Origin: Symbiodinium kawagutii
Lineage: Eukaryota > Sar > Dinophyceae > Suessiales > Symbiodiniaceae
NCBI GenBank assembly: GCA_009767595.1
Contig: VSDK01027083.1
Coordinates: forward strand, 16,924-80,923
DNA length: 64,000 bases
Direction of reading: 5' to 3'
The number at the start of each line of letters is the position of its first letter. The stretch's first letter is position 1. The notes beneath the pieces are model-generated. The model made no database searches. It had not been told where the DNA came from and was given only the letters and a program-made list of their open reading frames with translations. Both the position numbers and the translations under genes were made by a program. This document shows, piece by piece, positions 25,401 to 34,400 of this stretch.

Positions 25401-28400
25401 CGAATCCATCAGCACGATCGAACATTGGCTGCTGGAACCCATCGGTTGACTTAATGACACCGATAAATGCGAGGAATCTCACAAACATGCTTGTAGTGAT
25501 GGACTAGCAGCTGGTTGTTCTAAATGATCCCATAGGAACCCCGATAGTTCTCTTAGCTGTTCGTCTTTGTTGACATCCCACGACATGACAAACATCCATG
25601 GAAATGACCAGCAAAACGCTGACCAAACAAAAGAACTGGCACTGGCAAAGACACATCCAAGCAGCTCATGGGGGCCCCAGCCATGATCTCAAAGACGAAG
25701 AAACACAGAATGCCCTGCGCGATTCTCTGCGGGTGATATGATTCTACCTGGCTGTAATGTGGCATGTGCGCACATATTGGTATGCTTATATATGTATCTT
25801 AGGTGAAAAATGGATGGGCAAATATTCCTTGCATTTACGAACAAAGAACATATGTGATTCACTGGTAAACTCAGAAACCTTTGCTGTCACAAATGCCGAT
25901 GAACAGGTGTCATTTATGTGATGTATCTGCTTGTTGTGTATACATCATGGATGAAATGTTCAATTCATTCCTGATTTGTAGCTGCTATGAATGTGTACGA
26001 CTGGTTAACATTCGTGAGTATCCCTAGTCTCAGCATCAAAGTGCTTTTGATTGAATGAATAGTTGTACGATACCCTACTATTTGTCATGGCCAATCCACT
26101 GGAAAACTTCATTGTTTCCCAGAAAAAAGGCCCAAATGATCGGATGTAATTAATTGGTTTATCCTGTTTTTGGTCATCACTTTTCATAAGCCATCACCAG
26201 TCTCGACCATGATAAGCCCGACGATCTCAGTAATCATGGAAATGAAATCCGCCGGACATCTTACAACTTATAACTGATGGTTGAAGGCATGTTTTCCAAT
26301 GAATTCACGTCCAAAAATCAATCCTATGTGAGGTACATGTATTGAGTTTGGTTCCATTCAAGCATCATAGTTCCTTCAAAAGAATCCAAACTGCAAACAT
26401 CCCAGCTGTATAGCAGCGACTGTTCGAACCTTCAACCGAACCATCGTCAGCAAAAACCTCACTCAGCGTCGCCTGGTTCACCCACCACCAAGCAGGAGCG
26501 GGCTGGTCGGTTTCCTTGGAAGCGAGCCCCACTGATGGCTGTCGGGATCCTTGTTGCTGGTTCGCATCCTCATTCTTTGCAACACAAAATCTCTCAACCT
26601 CAAACTTCATGGGCCCTGGTTGTCCATCCTGCCGCCCCTGTCACCGATGCTCACTACCAATCACCCAGCCATTCGCCAGTGAACCATTGGGCCGTCGCTT
26701 CCCATCGTTTCCCACTGCTCCAAGCGGCGAAACCCAGCACCGCGGCGTTGAGACAAATGACGCCGCCCGAGAGGTACTGCAGCGCGTCAGCCAGGGTCCA
26801 CCAGACGCCCCGTGGCGCCCGTGGTTGACACAACGGTGGTGCTTGGTGAATGATGGGTCCATGGTATGGTCCATGGGTTGGTGGTGGAGAATGGTGAGAT
26901 GATGATTTAGTGATTGATGGTTGATGATGATGGTTGATAATCAGTGCGTTTAGTTGTTGAGAATGGCGATTCAGGATACATCAAAGGCGGTTAAGAATCA
27001 AATGGCAAGCATGTTTGGTAGTAATGATGGTCAGTGGTATGGGTAGCATTGAAAAACATGATAGACCATGGTTCGTGATGATTGGTGATGGCTAACGATT
27101 TTTTTCGCAACGCTTCTTGATCACTTTGTCAGTGGCTATACATCTGTATCCATATGCAAATGGTTTGATGATTCTGGTTGGTGGTGGTTGGTGACCATTG
27201 ACAGCCAACTACAATTTTGTGTATCAACACAGCGCCCAAAAGGTCGCATACACAAATGTCAACCATCTGTTAGTCATGTTACACAAATGCGTAAAATTGG
27301 CTATTAATGGTTGGTGTTGAAGTGTCGGTTGGTAGCTATTGTGCTATATTCTGGTCAACAGCCGAGCATCTACTGGTTATTGATGCTTACCATTGGTAAT
27401 GCCACTGCGTGGTTAGAAGCGGACGAGCAACAGAAAAACAACGCCCACAACGGCCCTCCTTTCCCCTGCGGTGCTGATGGTACATGAGCTGCTGCCTGGA
27501 ACCAATCTTCACCGGTCCATACGAAGCTGGAATGTCGCAGCCTGGCTGCTGGGGCTAGCAGGGACTGGGTCACAGGCAGTGCGGATCATTTGCAGCGGCA
27601 GAACCGCTACAATCTCGGAGATGATCCCTACAATCAACGTAAATCAAAACGCGTTCGACTAAACCCACTCATGTGGCCATGTTTGAAATGCATGGACCTG
27701 GGAGTTTTGACATGGCAATGTAGCCAAAGCAATGCCAGACAGCGGTAGTACGGCTAAGACTCTACCCATGAAGTTAGAATGGGTTGGGAAACCGTTTAAC
27801 TAGCACTTTCTATGCTCCATAAATCTTAGCTAACTATTCCAGCCGCTCTCTCACCAATCATTACTTAACAACAAATCAACCTTTCTTTAAGGATCACAAA
27901 CCATTGGTTAATCATGGATTATTCCTAATTTAATCATAATTTCATAACCACCGCAACCATAGCTCGCAACGGAACTTTGGCTCCGCGCAGTCTGAAGACG
28001 CGCAACCTAGGGAGTTCCAAGTGTTGAACATCCATGGCAGGGATGAAAGCCATGGTGTGAACGGGGTAGGTGGACAAAATCAACTACAAGGTCATTCATC
28101 TTTGATTAGTGGTGGTTCGTGGTGGCTCCTGCCCGCTAGTGGTCAGTAGATTTTTCTTGTCTGAAATACCCATTGGCATCGATCTTGGCGTTGATCCTGT
28201 CGATCGAGCACGCTGAATCTGCTCAAAGCCCAGGTTGGGAAGCTGGGATCAGCTCCTTGGGAACATCTCCTGCGGCACAAAACAAAAACAGCTGTGCACA
28301 GGATCTTCCGGAGGGCCTCAACAGACCTTCGCCGGTCACCTTCGCGTGACTCCAACGTCAAAGAACATCATGGCTAGTGATGACACCAGAACTTGGCAAG

Positions 28401-31400
28401 TTGAGCCAAATCTTTCAGCCAGCGCATGAGCAACAATGAATGGATTCTCATTGATTCTCATCAAAGCCTTTCTGAGAATTCACGTTAGCAACAGCTAATG
28501 ATGATTAACCATCCATTTTCTTAAAGAATGCAACAGCTGGGTGCTTTTCTTTTGGGATACTGGAGCTTCTCAGCTTCCAACAACTCCCCAGCACACCGGT
28601 GCTAAGCGCAGCAAACGAGCATTGGGTACCGCACAGTCGGATCAAACTCAGGATGCCTGGCAGTGCGACGGGGAGATGATGAATGATGCTTGGGATGGTG
28701 GACAATGGTGGAGTTAAGGATGGTTAGTTGATGGTTAATCATGGTTACTGATGGTCAGCACTAGTTGACGGTCGTTAGTGATGGCAAACAATGATAGCTG
28801 CAACATGCTTCGTGATTGCTATCGTGAATTTTAATAGTGGTTTGCCATCTATATCCAGCCATGGTAGATTCCCAGAGAGGCTTTCACAATGGTAATACCC
28901 GCAGCTACCCTCGTAGCCGAGGAAGAAATCTCGGCTTCACCGAAATGGGACCAACATCGATGGATCAATTGGATGGCAGCATTAGTTGGTCTCGCTTTAG
29001 ATCCTTCAACGGTGCTTCGAGATGATCACCTGCTTCAAATGGAGAGCCTCCCAACTGTCAGGTGATCATTCCATGTTAGGAGCCCCTAACATTTAATGAT
29101 GGTGATCCTTAATCATTCATCAAGGTGATCACCTTTTAGGAACCTTTCGCGGGATCTCCAAAGGTGGCGGCTCACCGGTCAAAACATCCACTGGTTGCGC
29201 CTAGGTATCTCCGGTGCTCCTCTCGCATGAAGGTGGGCAGCACCTTGGAGCGCTGGCGCCGCGGTGGTCCGAACATCGGTTGGTTCGGTGGGTTCATATC
29301 TGGGCGGAGGATGTGTTTCCATTCCTGACATATGTTGGTGGTTGGTTCAACTGGGTTCAACTGGGTTCAACTTGGTTTAACTTGGTTCACCCAGTTCCTT
29401 TATCTTTTCGACCAGTTGTCACTTCGCGAATGAGAAAAAATGCTGATTTTTTGATGGGCTTGAGCACTGTGACCTGATTTCTGGTTATATAAGACAATTC
29501 TCAAGGTTTATCGAACAGCTGGTGAACATTTGCCACCAAACTGTCAACCCAAATGGGCAAGCCCACGACATCAACTCCAAAAAGCGTTGGATAATCAAAT
29601 AACAGTTGGTTGCACTCTGACTGGTGACACTACTAGCCCAGTCGGTTTGAGTAGTTGCTTGACTAGTAAATGATCACTGAAACTTGGTGAACAACAAAAA
29701 ACTACTTCGGCAACTTGTCACTCGACCAAAACAAATTAACTGTAAACATCGATGCATCAAGGGTTGCGGTTACTGCTGAGCTGATTCTCATTTGATACTG
29801 CCAACTGTCAACCGGCTTGAATTCGAAAACACATTTCCTGGATGCAACAGTTGGCTTTGAGACATGTTCCAAGCAGGTCATACAATTGCGGGTCCAATGA
29901 AACACGCTTTGCTCATTGCTCAAATTTTGCTTGATATGTTCACGGGACAGTTTTTTCTTTCTCTCCCATGGAAAATCGAACACCACGAAGCACAAGAAAA
30001 CACCAACGAGATGTCAATGAAATTAAACCACCATCAAATCAAAAATGAAACTCTCACATAAAACAAAAACAAGCCCATGAAATCCAGGCAATCCAACCAG
30101 TTTTGTTGAGATGTTCACCAAATCTTCGCGAGCACAGAAGCTTTGCCACGAGCTTCGAGGTGCCCAGATCTCCAGTTGATCAACCAGTCAGTTGGTAGTC
30201 CCCAGCTGTTGCCTACCACACATGGCCATCTGGTCAGCTGGTAGCGGGGGCTCAACAGGCAGCAAAAACTCACCATGATGGGATCTATGCCCAAGAAACG
30301 AAGACAAGGATGACTAACAACTACGAAACGTTGTGGATCATTATCAACCATGAACTATTCTTATTTTCAATCCATTATCAGCCATTATCAAGCATGAACT
30401 ATCATCAACCGTTGTATTCCATGGTTCACCACTGGCGCTACGATGATCACCCAACCAACCTCACACCCACGCGGGGGAGCTGCCCAGGGACGCAATTCTG
30501 CAAGATGCCCACTGTGATGATGGCCTCAGTGGTGGAAAGGCCATGCTTCCGGTGGTGCTTCCCATGCTGCTTTCCATAGTGCTTCCCTTGGTGTTGCCAT
30601 GGTGTTTCCCAGCCTTGGCTTGTAAAAACTAAGTAACGTCACATGTTTTTTTTGGTGGTTTGGGGGAAAGATTGGTGATATTGGCAAACAGGAATGGTGT
30701 AGTTGTTGGGCGTTCCCATAGCAACTTTTGAGACCAGTCATCAGCCGTCACCAAATCACAATGAACCATTAGTTACTCATTGTCAGTCCGATCAATTTTG
30801 GCCAAAAAATATTGATGATGGTGACACTGTGGTAAACCAACCTGGGTTCATGCAAAACCTGAGCGCATCTGTAGCTGGTTTACCTATAACAAATGGCCAA
30901 CTTCGCACAACCAGGTGAGATTCCCGGAAGATCATAGACCCACCAAAGGAGCACTTCTGACGGAATCACACAACTGATCTATTCAATAAATGTTGCCATT
31001 TCTGAGATCATTGGATCTGAATGGATTTTTTTGGGTGAAATTTAGATGAAATCCTTCCAGCAAAGAGGTATGGATCTCCCCCACTATGAGTTTGTCCAAC
31101 AATCATGTAGCACAATAGGTGGTTGGTTTCCCTATTAAAATGATCATTTGGGAATGGTTTGGGGTAGCACCATTTATGGACACAACCGTATTAACGATTG
31201 CTATTGCCTTTTTTTGCTGCAGAAATGCATTGGATGGTGGCGTGCAGCTACCCAGTTGGTGAGGAGAAATATCCAATCCGATTTCGAAGCCAATTCTTGC
31301 TGAAGCCATGTTTTTTCTTCAACTCGTTTTCTTAATCATTGGACTCGCTTCTTAAACTCGTTTTCTCATACTCGATTTTTATCGCCATCCCCGGGTTGAC

Positions 31401-34400
31401 ACTTGGCAGCCATCAAAATGGACTCATTTGGAGAGGTGGTGGACCCTGCTACATCTCTGTCCCTGAGCTCCCGAACTGTGTCGATGAGATTGCAAATGCG
31501 CTCCTATGTCAGCGACCACGTTGCACCGCTGCAGCGTACCCGGAAATCATTGAAAACCAATCGAGTTGTTCATACACATTCATTTAAACCTGGTAGTTGG
31601 AATGCTTATGAACAATGATCAAGCATAAATTCTTTTGAACACCTCTACCAGTATACAAACGATGGGTATACCAAATCTGTTGTGGATTGGTTTGATACAG
31701 CTTGGCTGACAGTGGTATTTCCATCTGTGCGAATTAAAAGGCTATTGAGAGATCGTTGTTGCCGTACCCTGTGTGCAACCAACGGATTTTGGTCGACTCT
31801 GTCGTTAAACCACCAAACGTTAGTGTAAGCAGTGAAACCAAGCCATAAATATCTTCAAATGGTTCATCAGCGTATTCGTAGCACTAACCCCCAATCAATT
31901 GATAAATGCACAACATGCCACCAAAACTCAGAACGCGCTGTTTCCATAGTACCAACGAACCAGTTATCAATCACTCTCTGCAATATCAAGCCAGCTGTTC
32001 TCAGTTGGTTCGTTCTATAGTCCAGAAATAAGCTGGAAATCAGCAACGGAAGTCCATTAAACACATGTTACATCCTGTATGGATGTGTTCATAGCGATTA
32101 GAAGCACTTTGTTTGCACAAGAACAACCCCCTTGTCGATCCCTACAATTGGCTTTGAATGGCATGGGTGGCCCGTGCCAAATGAATGATGTTTAGTTGCG
32201 GATGACCAGCATTCATAGTGAACACTGGTCTCAAACCACATGATCCAATGATGATCTCCATTTCTCAACCAGTGTGAATGTGTGATATGGCAGTGGGTCA
32301 AAACCCTATACCCCTGGTTCCCCTATCATTAACCATTGTTTTCCCTATAGTTTTGTTGGTTATTTACCCCCATGAAATTGGTTGGTTAACTGCTTGACCC
32401 ATAGCCATGTGTAAACACAAGAACACTGCAGGCCGCCTGCTTGTCGAGCCAAAAGATTCGACCTTGTCCAAGCGCAGTTGAGCGCGGTTGTCAGATGGCT
32501 GGAGCTGTTGAATCCAATGATGGCACGGATGCGCTTTGCAAATGCTTAGCCATGGTGCCATCATTGGTTTTTGGTTAACAAATAAGCACTAGTAGCAATA
32601 GTTAACATCATTGGATTTACCATAACCATGTTTTGGTACTGTTGATGGTGATTTTTGGTGGTTAGCAATAGTGGATAACAACTAGCAACAGTAATGGTTG
32701 ACAAGCTGTCAACAAAAAAACATTTTTGATCATAGATCGCTGTCTATTTGTGGTGAAACTTGGGGCGATTTATTAATGACCTCCTATGACAGGTGAATGA
32801 TTTACTAAATGAATTAGCAACAAAATGGTAATTCACTAGATCATGAGATTAGCATGGTGATTCTCTAGCAACATCTTGCAACTGTGTTTGGGCAATCAGC
32901 AACAATCGCTATGGTGATTCACTCCTGCAGAAGTGCAAAGTGTAAGGGTCCGAAGCACATCTCACGTCGGTAGTGCGTGACCGGTGAATCGAACAGTTGT
33001 TGAGTGGAACAATTTTATCATTCACATGATCGCTGTGCTTCCTCGTGATACGGTGCTGCTTTCATCAAGGCTTACTGTGCAGGTTGATGCCGATTCATGG
33101 ATCAACCACCGAACCCATGGTGAACCATTCCCATTTTGGCCATGAACTAGTAGGTTGTTCTTGTGTGATGAACAATCGCTAGCTCACTAGTAGCCAATAA
33201 TACTCACTACTAGTTCCCAGTAAGGTTGTTGCCCCACAAAAATTGTCAACTATGAATGCTTGTGAAGACAACTATCAACCATCAGGAAAATTAGCACTAT
33301 TGACAATGGTTTACCCACACGTGATTCTTACAGCATTTTCCTGGCAGAAGAGGTACTGCAACGCTCATTCTGCTGGCAATCTATGAGGCTCAATGACAGG
33401 GGAGTGAGAATCGGTTGCACCTGAAAGCAGCCGATTTAGCCTCCAGAAACCAAGCCCTGTGAAGGGAAACGGGCACAGCTTTAAAATGGACACCCAAAGA
33501 AAATACAGCGAAATTGATCCAAAGAGGATCAACATCCAGCTATAACTTTACGAATCATGCCAGGAAATACGGTTTTTGATTCTTTGGAAAGACTGTCTGT
33601 CGTTCATCTCCATTGATCTTCGAAGGCGATTGCTTCATCATGATTCATTTTTGGATCCATGTTTCTCCAACTTCTTTCGCACTTTTTCCCAATCTCACCT
33701 TTGTGGCAAGCAAAGTAATACCCAGTCCCTAACATCAATCCACACCAGAAACCCTTGTTGTATTAGAACTCCTTTCATTTTACAGGAATTATATGTCGGT
33801 GTCCCACTATCTTGTCCCAGCCCAAGGAAGTCCAGATGTCAAAACGGACAAAGAGGATGTGTCGCATAGATACATCGTTTTGAGAGATAAAATTCATCAA
33901 TGACTGGTTGGTGGCTTCAAGCCCTATGAAAATTACAAGTCGAACAACCAATTATTGGTTTACACTAGGGGAAGTAAACATGTCTAAAACCAACAACCAA
34001 TGATATTAGATGCTTGGCCTGAACCATTTTATCAATGATTGTCATGAATCTTGCCCTCGAAGTAATGCCATTGATAATCAGTACTTTAACCCCAGCTAGT
34101 TATGTCATTATAAACATACCTGGGGTTGTAATGAACCCAACGCATCATCAACACAATTTGTCAACCACCATTGACCTTTATTAATCATGATTAGTCACAA
34201 ATCAACCATTTATCAACCACTAGCTACCCATTACAAACCGTTCATTAACCAACATCAACCACTGTCAACCACCATTCTGCAACAATTTCATCATGTCCGC
34301 GCGTTGCAAGTTTCCAGCCGGCTGATGCAGCGCTGGCTCCGGGATCCCTCTGGGCCCTCGAACAGCCACGGTGGTAGATCCGTAAGCTGTACTCGAAGAC

